Assembly (NCBI GenBank): GCA_002733735.2
Contig: NVWT02000002.1
Location: forward strand, 31,564 to 40,154
DNA: 8,591 nucleotides
From: Robiginitomaculum sp.
GTDB taxonomy: Bacteria; Pseudomonadota; Alphaproteobacteria; Caulobacterales; Maricaulaceae
Direction: 5' to 3'
Below the pieces are notes generated by a model. That model searched no databases. It was given only the letters and a program-made list of their open reading frames with translations, and had not been told where the DNA came from. Shown here one piece after another: positions 1 through 5,750 of the stretch. A program made the translations under genes and the position numbers. Position 1 is the stretch's first letter. The number at the start of each line of letters is the position of its first letter.

Positions 1-1002
1 ATTATCCAAAGCGGGTTCTTCACATCTCGATCCATTTCAGGACAACAACAAGGTGTCGACGCAGATGTTGGTTGGGAGTTCAAAGGAGATAATGCAATTG
101 TCACAGACCTTACACCTCTCACAAAAGTCAACGGTTCCGAACTTACTGATTTTTTACGTGATGTATCGGTAAAGGATTTATTTGAAGCTGCTGCAACAGA
201 AGACGGCGAGCCAGGATCACCACTGATAATTCGAGACGGGATTCTAATTTCACGCGCTGGCCTAGAAAGCGCACTGGAAAATGCCGAACATGAGATAGTT
301 CCAGTAATTACCGGAACCAATCGTGATGAACTAAAACTATTTAATATTGCTGACAAACAGTTGATGAAAAAAGCTTTTGGAATTTTACCTCGAGCAAGGG
401 ATCCAGAGCTATATAATTTGATCTCTGATTATCAAAGCGCCATGTGGCGTGCCAGAGCGGTAGATGAACAAGCAATACGCCTTAGCAAACGCAAACAAAA
501 CCCGGTTTACGCCTATCGTTTTGACTGGGACGAAGAGGGAAGCTTTCTTGGATCGGACTTCTCGCAATTACTTGGGGCTGCTCATGCAATGGAAATTCCA
601 TTTATTTTTGACGGTTTCGAACAATTCCCAATTGGTGGAGAACGGATATTCCCCAAAGCCGGAGCTGCCGAGCGTGATCAATTGTCCGATGCAATGATGT
701 CTTACTGGGCCGAATTTGCATACACTGGTAATCCCGGCAAAGGTAGAGCCGCAGAGTTGATGGCTTGGAACAGCTGGAACGATAATTCCGCAGGCGGGCA
801 GTTAATTATATTTGATACGATATCAGGCGGTGGCACGCGAATGAACAAACAAGTCATCAGTTCAACATCTGTTTATCAAAGTTTGGGAGAAGAAACCACC
901 GAGCTACCGAAGCAAACTAGGTGTGTAATACTGCAAGGTGTCATTGGTTGGTTTCCAGAAACAAGTGACATAGCTAAGAATGCCAATATTCGGTATTGTT
1001 AA
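1..1002 (+). CDS. Type-B carboxylesterase, C-terminal part (5' end outside the window)
   Basis: The frame is open from base 1 to the TAA at 1000-1002, giving 333 visible residues of an alpha/beta-hydrolase of the carboxylesterase type-B (cholinesterase-like) family, which hydrolyses carboxylic esters. The first visible residues (IIQSG) match the segment that follows the nucleophile elbow, so the catalytic Ser should lie a short way upstream of the window. The acid of the triad is visible in GTNRDE (Glu, bases 328-330). The base is visible in GAAHAMEIPFIFD (His, bases 583-585), followed by the usual C-terminal WAEFAYTGNP segment. The tail carries two cysteines (TRC and the final Cys) that could form a disulphide, which would suit an exported enzyme; the signal peptide would be outside the window. 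The TTG at 361 is not the start, because family sequence continues upstream. A TonB-dependent receptor follows 167 nt downstream on the same strand. The substrate cannot be told. Confidence 0.9.
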   Translation: MIQSGFFTSRSISGQQQGVDADVGWEFKGDNAIVTDLTPLTKVNGSELTDFLRDVSVKDLFEAAATEDGEPGSPLIIRDGILISRAGLESALENAEHEIVPVITGTNRDELKLFNIADKQLMKKAFGILPRARDPELYNLISDYQSAMWRARAVDEQAIRLSKRKQNPVYAYRFDWDEEGSFLGSDFSQLLGAAHAMEIPFIFDGFEQFPIGGERIFPKAGAAERDQLSDAMMSYWAEFAYTGNPGKGRAAELMAWNSWNDNSAGGQLIIFDTISGGGTRMNKQVISSTSVYQSLGEETTELPKQTRCVILQGVIGWFPETSDIAKNANIRYC

Positions 1003-1009
1003 GCATCTG

Positions 1010-1021
1010 TTGTTGCAACAA
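1010..1021. promoter_or_regulatory. 12-bp perfect palindrome after the esterase gene
   Basis: TTGTTGCAACAA is a perfect inverted repeat beginning 8 nt after the esterase stop. It is AT-rich and has no T-tract, so it is a poor terminator. It could be an operator upstream of the receptor gene. No regulator can be named from the sequence. Confidence 0.3.
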
Positions 1022-1030
1022 AACATCACT

Positions 1031-1070
1031 TATAAATTCTCCCAACGCGCGACTGTTTTTTTATTAAAAT
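1031..1070 (+). promoter_or_regulatory. Candidate -10 elements for the TonB-dependent receptor gene
   Basis: Two -10-like hexamers lie in the gap: TATAAA at 1031-1036 and TAAAAT at 1065-1070. TATAAA has TTGTTG at 1010-1015 as a possible -35, but the spacing is only 15 nt. TAAAAT has no recognisable -35. If either is used, the tandem palindromic units at 1107-1152 would lie in the transcribed leader. This is a weak call. Confidence 0.25.
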
Positions 1071-1106
1071 ACTCTGGACGAATCTCAGCAAAAATGTTGT
1101 ACTTCT

Positions 1107-1152
1107 TTTATCCGTGTGAAAAACACACGTTTATCCGTGTGATAAACACACG
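1107..1152. repeat. Two tandem 23-bp palindromic units, probable operator or leader hairpins
   Basis: Units 1107-1129 and 1130-1152 are adjacent and differ at one base (A versus T in the loop). Each holds CGTGTG-N5-CACACG, at 1113-1129 and 1136-1152. The junction makes two further inverted repeats: GTTTATC-N5-GATAAAC at 1129-1147, and CACACG-N6-CGTGTG at 1124-1141. In DNA this looks like a paired site for a dimeric repressor. In RNA the pairings are mutually exclusive hairpins. The array ends 5 nt before the GAGGGG Shine-Dalgarno of the receptor gene, so either reading would control that gene. Confidence 0.6.
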
Positions 1153-1169
1153 ATGATGAGGGGATTACA

Positions 1170-3590
1170 ATGAAATTTTTCAACAGGCGCATGCTTGCGT
1201 CCACTGCTATTATTGGCGCTCTGGCTCTACCGGGTGCCGCACTTGCACAGCTTGACGATGAAATTATCGTTACGGCGCAAAAACGCGAAAGTACATTACA
1301 AGACACTCCAATTGCGATGAGCGCAGTTGGCGGCGAAACATTGGCGGACTCGTCAATTAGAAACGCCCAAGACTTGGTGGCATTAGTGCCATCCTTGTCT
1401 ATACCACAATTTGCCAATCCATCGGCAACCACCATTTCAATCCGCGGTATTGGTACTTCTGGCTTTAACGCTGGCTTAGAGCCATCAGTTGGTGTTTTCA
1501 TTGATGGTGTTTATCGCTCTCGTGCAGGTACTGCAATCAATGACTTTATTGCCGTTGAACGTATCGAAGTGTTACGCGGCCCGCAGTCAACACTTTACGG
1601 TAAGAACACTCCGGCCGGTGTGTTAAGCATTATCACTAAAAAGCCGCAGTTTGATTTTGGTTCCGAAGGTGAGTTAACTTACGGCAATTACAACCAAATA
1701 GTCGCCAAAGGTTCTGTTACCGGACCATTAGGTAGCGGCGAAAAAGCTGCATTTCGTGTTTCGGGTAATTTGAACAAACGTGACGGTTTCATTACCAACA
1801 CCTTTACCGGACAAGACATTAATAATCGCAACAGATATGGCCTTCGTGGTCAAATACTGTTTGAACCAAGTGATGTTCTTTCTGTAAGACTAATCGCTGA
1901 CTATAACAATCTTAATGAAAGATGCTGTGGCGCAACCCCAATCTTACACGCGGCAGGCCCAGCAGCGGCCTTGCTTAATCTTGTCCCAGGCTTGACCAAT
2001 CCTCTACCTGGTGGCACACCAAATTTGATTGGTACTGATCCGTTCGACCGTCAGGTTAGCTATAACGGCAACGTTCTTACTCAAAATGACAATTATGGTT
2101 TTTCCGGTGAAATAAACTTCGATATGGGTGGTGCGATTTTCACATCTATCACCGCTTATCGCGGCTTTGATGAAACCAGTAATATCGATGCTGACTTTAT
2201 TGATGCCTCTTTGGTCGAAAACCGTCGGGTTGATGATGACTTTAAAACTTTCACTCAAGAATTTAGGTTAACCTCAAACGGCTCTGGTCAAATTGACTGG
2301 ATGGTTGGTGCGTATTATTACAATCAAAACCTTAACACTAGAAACCGTACAACATTTGGTGAAGATGCAAGAACCTATGCTGATAATCTTGCAAATTTGC
2401 TTAGCGGTGGAGCAGCCAATCTTTCAACAGTTGAGGGATTGTTCTTATTGGCACAAAGCTTGGGAATTCCAACCGGCTATGCACCAATCGCACCGGGTGA
2501 TTTCTTCGGACAAGGAACCGGTCTTGGATTTAACTTCAACCAAAGATCCAAAAGTTATTCAGGGTTTGGCTCATTAGACTGGCACACAACAGATAGAATG
2601 ACTGTGACAACTGGTTTACGTTACACCAAAGAAACCAAGGATGTGGTCGGTGTGTTTACCACTGATGATGTATTCTCTGCAATAGACCTAAATAATGTTG
2701 CATTCTTTCCACTTTTCGGTTTGGCACCAAATCAGTTTGCCGGCTTTGCTGCATTACAGCCATTTAGAGCTACAGCAGACTTTACCGACACAAGGAATGA
2801 AGACAAAGTCACAGGTAATGTGATTGTTGCTTATAATTGGAGCGACACTTTCGACACCTATATCAGTTATAGCCGTGGTTATAAGGCTGGTGGTTTTAAT
2901 CTATCACAAGATACTAGCGTAACCGGTCGTGATTTTGCTTCCGAAACCATGAACAATTACGAACTTGGTTGGAAAGCTAAAATGTTCGACAATCACGTTC
3001 AGTTCAATGGTGCTGTGTTCTCACAAACCTTGATCGATTTCCAAAGCAATACTTTTAACGGTATTTCTTTTGATCTAACCAATGCTGGCTCTGTCAGTAT
3101 TGACGGTATTGAAATTGATATTTTGGCGCAACCAACTGATAACTTAACATTCACATTTGGAACAACTTATCTTGATGCGAAATATGATGAGTTCTTACAA
3201 GGGCCTTCAATTACGGGGTCACCAACGCCTACTGTTGATCTAAGCGGTGAACGGCTTGCTGGTGTTTCAAAGTGGACTATTTCGTCTACAGCAACTTATG
3301 ACTTCCCAATTGGGCAAAACCTAGGCTTTATCCGCGGTGAGTATTACTATCGCAGTGGATTTAATCCAGGTACTGATTTGAACGTATTAAAAGAGCAGCC
3401 AGGAACAACTATCCTTTCTGCTAGTGTTGGCATGCGCGCTGATGCTTGGGATCTGTCACTATGGGGCAAGAACCTCACCGATGCACAAGTTTTCCAAGGC
3501 GTGTTTGATACAGTGTTTCAAGCAGGTAGTCTAAGCGGATACCCGATTGATCCAGCTACTTATGGCGTTACCTTACGTATGCGTCACTAA
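1170..3590 (+). CDS. TonB-dependent outer-membrane receptor
   Basis: This 806-residue protein is a complete TonB-dependent receptor, a 22-strand outer-membrane barrel with an N-terminal plug that imports scarce substrates using TonB energy. Residues 1-26 are a Sec signal peptide (basic MKFFNRR, hydrophobic core, ALA cut before Gln27). A TonB box-like segment, EIIVTAQKR, lies at about 31-39. The plug covers about 44-158, with SIRGIG, GVFIDGVY and the hallmark VERIEVLRGPQSTLYGKN. The barrel follows, with the typical late segments YISYSRGYKAGGFN and WGKNLTDA; it ends in MRH rather than the usual terminal Phe. The only cysteines are the adjacent pair 252-253 in an early barrel loop. The ATG is supported by GAGGGG at 1158-1163 with a 6-nt gap. 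Length and style match receptors of sphingomonads and hyphomonads, which carry many paralogues, so the substrate cannot be assigned. The upstream esterase on the same strand may act on the imported compound (inference). Confidence 0.95.
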   Translation: MKFFNRRMLASTAIIGALALPGAALAQLDDEIIVTAQKRESTLQDTPIAMSAVGGETLADSSIRNAQDLVALVPSLSIPQFANPSATTISIRGIGTSGFNAGLEPSVGVFIDGVYRSRAGTAINDFIAVERIEVLRGPQSTLYGKNTPAGVLSIITKKPQFDFGSEGELTYGNYNQIVAKGSVTGPLGSGEKAAFRVSGNLNKRDGFITNTFTGQDINNRNRYGLRGQILFEPSDVLSVRLIADYNNLNERCCGATPILHAAGPAAALLNLVPGLTNPLPGGTPNLIGTDPFDRQVSYNGNVLTQNDNYGFSGEINFDMGGAIFTSITAYRGFDETSNIDADFIDASLVENRRVDDDFKTFTQEFRLTSNGSGQIDWMVGAYYYNQNLNTRNRTTFGEDARTYADNLANLLSGGAANLSTVEGLFLLAQSLGIPTGYAPIAPGDFFGQGTGLGFNFNQRSKSYSGFGSLDWHTTDRMTVTTGLRYTKETKDVVGVFTTDDVFSAIDLNNVAFFPLFGLAPNQFAGFAALQPFRATADFTDTRNEDKVTGNVIVAYNWSDTFDTYISYSRGYKAGGFNLSQDTSVTGRDFASETMNNYELGWKAKMFDNHVQFNGAVFSQTLIDFQSNTFNGISFDLTNAGSVSIDGIEIDILAQPTDNLTFTFGTTYLDAKYDEFLQGPSITGSPTPTVDLSGERLAGVSKWTISSTATYDFPIGQNLGFIRGEYYYRSGFNPGTDLNVLKEQPGTTILSASVGMRADAWDLSLWGKNLTDAQVFQGVFDTVFQAGSLSGYPIDPATYGVTLRMRH

Positions 3591-3610
3591 GACCAACCTT
3601 ACAAAAAAAT

Positions 3611-3645
3611 AAAAGCCGGGCAGCTAATACTGCCCGGCTTTTTTA
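3611..3645 (+). terminator. Strong intrinsic terminator after the receptor gene
   Basis: GCCGGGCAG (3615-3623) pairs perfectly with CTGCCCGGC (3630-3638) around a 6-nt loop and is followed by six T. The stem can extend through AAAA/TTTT. The A-run before the stem gives a T-tract on the minus strand too, so it may work in both directions. It starts 21 nt after the receptor stop codon. Confidence 0.95.
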
Positions 3646-3810
3646 TTGCTGTTTCACCTTTGCGTCCCATCAAATTACAAAAACCTTTTGAGTGATCATG
3701 TTTACCGGCAAGCATCAGGTAAAAAGTGTATGCGGCTTTTCACTCCAACCACGCCCCCGTCATGCTGGACTTGCCACTAGATAAAATAACAAGAGCATTT
3801 TCCTCCCACC

Positions 3811-3852
3811 GCATACAGGGCCAAAGACTGGTTTCCTCCACCGTTTAAGCGG
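3811..3852. repeat. Direct repeat, copy 1 (partner at 3944-3984)
   Basis: This stretch aligns with 3944-3984 with a few mismatches and small gaps. The shared core is GGCCAA(A/G)GACTG, followed by TCCTCC, then ACCG and a final GCGG. The two copies flank a 72-nt hairpin at 3866-3937. Confidence 0.6.
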
Positions 3853-3865
3853 ATTTTTAGTGGTC

Positions 3866-3937
3866 GCAATCTTTTGTCGTAAAACCGGTTCTGATCCCGT
3901 GTCGGGGCACGGGACTAAAGCTTTTACTGAAGATTGC
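3866..3937. repeat. 72-nt nested imperfect hairpin
   Basis: Three arms nest in register. GCAATCTT (3866-3873) pairs with AAGATTGC (3930-3937). GTAAAA (3879-3884) pairs with TTTTAC (3922-3927). CCCGTG (3896-3901) pairs with CACGGG (3908-3913) around TCGGGG. Unpaired bulges separate the arms. It may be a mobile palindromic element or a structured RNA; no T-tract follows. It contains AAAACCGGTTCTGATC, which recalls the repeats at 5584 and 8280. Confidence 0.65.
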
Positions 3938-3943
3938 TCCAGT

Positions 3944-3984
3944 GCTTGCGGGGCCAAGGACTGTTATCCTCCCACCGCTTGCGG
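3944..3984. repeat. Direct repeat, copy 2 (partner at 3811-3852)
   Basis: This is the second copy of the roughly 42-bp direct repeat. It carries GGGGCCAAGGACTG and TCCTCCCACCGCTTGCGG. It runs into the GC-rich palindromic element at 3966-4015, so the two elements overlap. Confidence 0.6.
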
Positions 3985-4015
3985 GGGAGGTGGGCGCGAA
4001 GCGCTCGGAGGGGGA
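3966..4015. repeat. GC-rich palindromic repeat downstream of the minus-strand operon
   Basis: CCCACC (3971-3976) pairs with GGTGGG (3989-3994), with an alternative CCGCTTGCGG hairpin inside. GCGC-GAA-GCGC (3994-4004) makes a second hairpin. An outer imperfect stem joins ATCCTCC with GGAGGGGGAT. This is much richer in GC than the flanking genes. It resembles a dispersed palindrome common in Alphaproteobacteria. Lying 28 nt past the stop of the minus-strand operon, it could stall or protect that mRNA, but it has no T-tract in that direction. Confidence 0.6.
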
Positions 4016-4042
4016 TTTATAGGCTCAAAACAAATTATGAAG

Positions 4043-4711
4043 CTATTTCAAGCGAACAATATCCAGATATTGGCCATTGGTTTGCAATGTAATCGTCATA
4101 GTTTTATCAGTACGATTGCGCCAGAACCAACCGTGATAGCCATCAAACTCAGCCGTCACAACACCCTCATCGCTTTGTTTGGAACCTTTGGCATAGCTGT
4201 GATATTTTATTTTTAACTCGACAGAATCCGCGTGAATATCAAAATTCGCCCGTCCCGCATCAGTTACCCAAGAGTAATTCGCAGTTTGACCTTTATTCAT
4301 CTTCAACTTGATCTCAGCGCCTTCATTAGGAACTAACGTCACTTTCATTTCATGGCTTAAAGTCGTGGCCACAGGTTCAAGAGCAACTTTCATCTCAGGA
4401 TCTGGCTCTTTCACAGCGACTTCAGGTGTGATAATTGCTTCCTCAACTTCCTCGGTTTCAAGGGCAACTGGCGCATCCTGTAAGTCCTCAAGCCGATCAG
4501 CCGCAGCTTCTTCAGCCAGCGAAACCTTGATCTCGCCCATTTTCTGCAAACCCAGAACTTTACCAACTCCGGTTGGATCAATCCCATATTCCGCCGGCAT
4601 AACTATTGTCACCAAAATCACGCCCGCGCCGACAGCTGCCAACAATGTGGATTTTAACAATCGCTTAGTGCTGGGTAATTCAGTCTGATCCACAGAATTA
4701 GAATTATTCAT
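4043..4711 (-). CDS. Single-pass membrane-anchored protein with C-terminal beta-rich domain, partner of the HupE/UreJ protein
   Basis: This is a 222-residue protein of unknown biochemical role that I recognise as the 'transmembrane anchor protein' type often found beside HupE/UreJ genes. Residues 1-19 are a short, probably cytoplasmic tail. About 20-38 form one membrane helix with no signal-peptidase site, and PAEYGIDPTGVGKVLGL follows directly after it. Residues 60-112 are an acidic linker. About 114-222 form a predicted beta-rich outer domain with YSWVTDAG, FDIHADS, and EFDGYHGWFWRNRTDKTMTITLQT. The last motif recalls GOLD/p24-like sandwiches, which is inference only. A motif E-(I/M)-K-(V/L)-x-(L/M) occurs four times, at 60, 106, 121 and 133. 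Histidines 120, 160, 171 and 193 could bind metal. The ATG has AAAGGA at 4718-4723 with a 6-nt gap, overlapping the stop of the upstream gene, so translation is probably coupled. Confidence 0.85.
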   Translation of the reverse strand: MNNSNSVDQTELPSTKRLLKSTLLAAVGAGVILVTIVMPAEYGIDPTGVGKVLGLQKMGEIKVSLAEEAAADRLEDLQDAPVALETEEVEEAIITPEVAVKEPDPEMKVALEPVATTLSHEMKVTLVPNEGAEIKLKMNKGQTANYSWVTDAGRANFDIHADSVELKIKYHSYAKGSKQSDEGVVTAEFDGYHGWFWRNRTDKTMTITLQTNGQYLDIVRLK

Positions 4712-4721
4712 AACTTATCCT

Positions 4722-5447
4722 TTAACTTGTAAAAAATCCGGTCAATTGGGTACCGATTAACAAAAACCCTGCCAACATCAAAACAACATTAACCGTATAG
4801 GCGTGACGTATAAAGCTACCAAACCGCCGCCAGTAATTGATGAAAATCAGTATAACTACCAGCGCAAGTATTTGTCCGATTTCGACCCCGACACTAAAAG
4901 CAATAAGATTAGCCAATAATCCGTCAGAAGACATTTCATAATCAAGCATTTTGGTCGCCAGACCAAACCCATGAACCAGACCGAATATCAAAGTAGCAGC
5001 TCTGGTATCTGGCTGGAAACCAAACCAACGGGAAAACGCCCCCATATTATCAAGCGCTTTATAAACAACGGAAAAGCCGATAATTGCATCAATAATATAG
5101 GCGTTAAATTTTATCTGCAACAAAACCCCAGACAGCAAAGTGATGATGTGACCAATGGCAAATAAGGTGACATAAAAGCTTACGTCTTTTAAGCGATAAA
5201 GAAAAAATATCACCCCGAACAAAAACAATAAATGATCATATCCGGTCATCATGTGTTTAGCGCCCAAATATACAAATGCCATCAAATGCACGCCGGATAT
5301 TTCTTGAATATAGCCTTTATCGCCCTCGGTCACACCATGCGCCAGCGCACCAGTTGCGGTAACAAGAACTAACAATAAAGCGCAAAGCCACACTAAAGGT
5401 AGATAGGAGTTTTTTTGTAAAACAGCCGGATTCAATAACTTAAACAA
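4722..5447 (-). CDS. HupE/UreJ family membrane protein, putative transition-metal transporter
   Basis: This 241-residue polytopic membrane protein matches the HupE/UreJ family. Characterised members are linked to nickel or cobalt uptake, but many copies have no known metal. Residues 1-36 look like a long signal peptide cut after ALA, which would leave His37 at the mature N-terminus (HGVTEGDKGYIQE). Conserved segments follow: FVYLGAKHMMTGYDHLLFLFGV (55-79; His65, Asp71, His72), GHIITLL (His100), IDAIIGFSVVYKALDN (119-134), FGLVHGFGLATK (155-166; His159) and SVGVEIGQ (185-192; Glu189), with about six to seven hydrophobic segments. In-frame sequence is closed by a TGA at 5451-5453, so the start must be the TTG at 5447 or a later codon (TTG 5 or GTG 19). 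A weak GCGGG lies about 8 nt before TTG 5447. It is the first full gene of a minus-strand pair, and a 27-codon ORF overlaps its start. Confidence 0.88.
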   Translation of the reverse strand: MFKLLNPAVLQKNSYLPLVWLCALLLVLVTATGALAHGVTEGDKGYIQEISGVHLMAFVYLGAKHMMTGYDHLLFLFGVIFFLYRLKDVSFYVTLFAIGHIITLLSGVLLQIKFNAYIIDAIIGFSVVYKALDNMGAFSRWFGFQPDTRAATLIFGLVHGFGLATKMLDYEMSSDGLLANLIAFSVGVEIGQILALVVILIFINYWRRFGSFIRHAYTVNVVLMLAGFLLIGTQLTGFFTS

Positions 5448-5523
5448 TTTTCATACCCGCCATCACTGTCATAATATTTTCCATGTTAAGGTCGTTATCT
5501 TTAGTGGAGGAATTTGCTAACAT
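5440..5523 (-). CDS. Possible 27-residue leader ORF overlapping the HupE/UreJ start
   Basis: An ATG at 5521-5523 opens a 27-codon frame ending in TAA at 5440-5442, overlapping the TTG start of the HupE/UreJ gene by 8 nt in another frame. The peptide begins MLANSSTKDND and ends MTVMAGMKIV, with five Met in total and no Cys or His. A TATAGT hexamer (minus strand, 5530-5535) ends 6 nt before this ATG, so an mRNA from it would start at or near the A and be leaderless. It could be a regulatory leader peptide coupling translation into the next gene. It may also be chance; the frame is too short to tell. Confidence 0.25.
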   Translation of the reverse strand: MLANSSTKDNDLNMENIMTVMAGMKIV

Positions 5524-5527
5524 CGTC

Positions 5528-5573
5528 AAACTATACTCAAAATTTAAATTAAACAGTATTTTGAGTATAGTTT
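5528..5573. promoter_or_regulatory. Perfect 16-bp inverted repeat in the divergent control region
   Basis: AAACTATACTCAAAAT (5528-5543) and ATTTTGAGTATAGTTT (5558-5573) are exact reverse complements separated by 14 AT-rich bases. Each arm holds a TATAGT hexamer pointing outward: 5530-5535 on the minus strand, 6 nt before the leader ATG, and 5566-5571 on the plus strand. No good -35 is visible for either. The layout suits a regulator covering both -10 boxes of the divergent HupE/UreJ and MFS units. It has no T-tract or GC-rich stem, so it is not a typical terminator. I cannot assign it to a known operator class. Confidence 0.65.
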
Positions 5574-5583
5574 ATCTTCTTGA

Positions 5584-5630
5584 TCCATCAACTTAACCAA
5601 AAACCGGTTCCCACTTTTTGGGTCGATGGA
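5584..5630. repeat. Dispersed palindromic repeat of the AACCGGTTCCCACTTTT type
   Basis: TCCATC (5584-5589) pairs with GATGGA (5625-5630), and inside it CCAAAAA (5597-5603) pairs with TTTTTGG (5615-5621). The loop carries CCGGTTCCCAC. I recognise this centre as a frequent intergenic repeat in Alphaproteobacteria. The element at 8280-8327 has the same plan. It lies between the inverted-repeat operator and the MFS promoter region. Confidence 0.6.
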
Positions 5631-5643
5631 GTATATTACCATT

Positions 5644-5649
5644 TATAAT
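5644..5649 (+). promoter_or_regulatory. Candidate -10 box for the MFS/RNase D operon
   Basis: TATAAT is a perfect -10 hexamer about 100 nt before the MFS start codon. The best upstream -35 match, TTGGGT at 5618-5623, is 20 nt away, longer than usual. TATAAC at 5697-5702 is a weaker alternative. Confidence 0.35.
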
Positions 5650-5667
5650 CCACACTAAAGGCTTGAA

Positions 5668-5684
5668 GAATTAAGTTCTAATTC
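5668..5684. promoter_or_regulatory. Small inverted repeat upstream of the MFS gene
   Basis: GAATTA (5668-5673) and TAATTC (5679-5684) form a 6-bp inverted repeat with a 5-nt spacer. It is about 20 nt downstream of the TATAAT box, a position from which a bound repressor could block transcription. The arms are short and AT-rich, so chance is possible. Confidence 0.2.
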
Positions 5685-5750
5685 CACCACAACTGCTATA
5701 ACATCTTACCTTAAGCTCTTTTCGAGTGGGTATCTTGTAGGGAAGATAAA

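Larger units (their letters stand above)
3646..4042. other. Gene-free, repeat-rich intergenic block
   Basis: No convincing gene lies between the receptor terminator and the end of the minus-strand operon. The short open frames here run through palindromes and show no family signal. The first 110 bases hold only a small TTTACC-N11-GGTAAA inverted repeat (3701-3723). From about 3756 the block is a patchwork of repeat-like sequence, described separately. CGTCATGCTGGACTTG at 3759-3774 resembles a decayed copy of a CGTCATCCCGGACTTG-type repeat common between genes of Alphaproteobacteria (recognised from memory). Confidence 0.7.

Noticed and set aside
361..1002. TTG at 361 as the start of a 213-residue protein
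   Set aside because: The same frame is open to base 1 and encodes esterase family sequence (IIQSG, GTNRDE), so the gene continues off the left edge.
1085..1501. 138-codon minus-strand open frame over the receptor start
   Set aside because: It is antisense to the conserved signal peptide and plug of the receptor and has no family resemblance.
3701..3723. TTTACC-N11-GGTAAA as a terminator or operator
   Set aside because: The stem is only 6 bp with a long loop and no T-tract, and a far stronger terminator lies just upstream; it was kept only as a remark in the intergenic entry.
3760..3957. 65-codon minus-strand open frame in the repeat block
   Set aside because: It runs through the hairpin and direct repeats, has no family signal and no Shine-Dalgarno, and is rich in repeat-derived residues.
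3801..4015. CRISPR array
   Set aside because: There are only two imperfect direct copies, spaced by a hairpin rather than unique spacers, and no cas genes.
3860..4216. 118-codon plus-strand open frame crossing the repeat block
   Set aside because: It starts inside a palindrome and overlaps the well-supported minus-strand anchor gene; the protein has no recognisable features.
5448..5750. B12, Ni/Co or other riboswitch before the HupE/UreJ gene
   Set aside because: No conserved riboswitch core is visible; the region is AT-rich and explained better by an inverted-repeat operator and a dispersed repeat.
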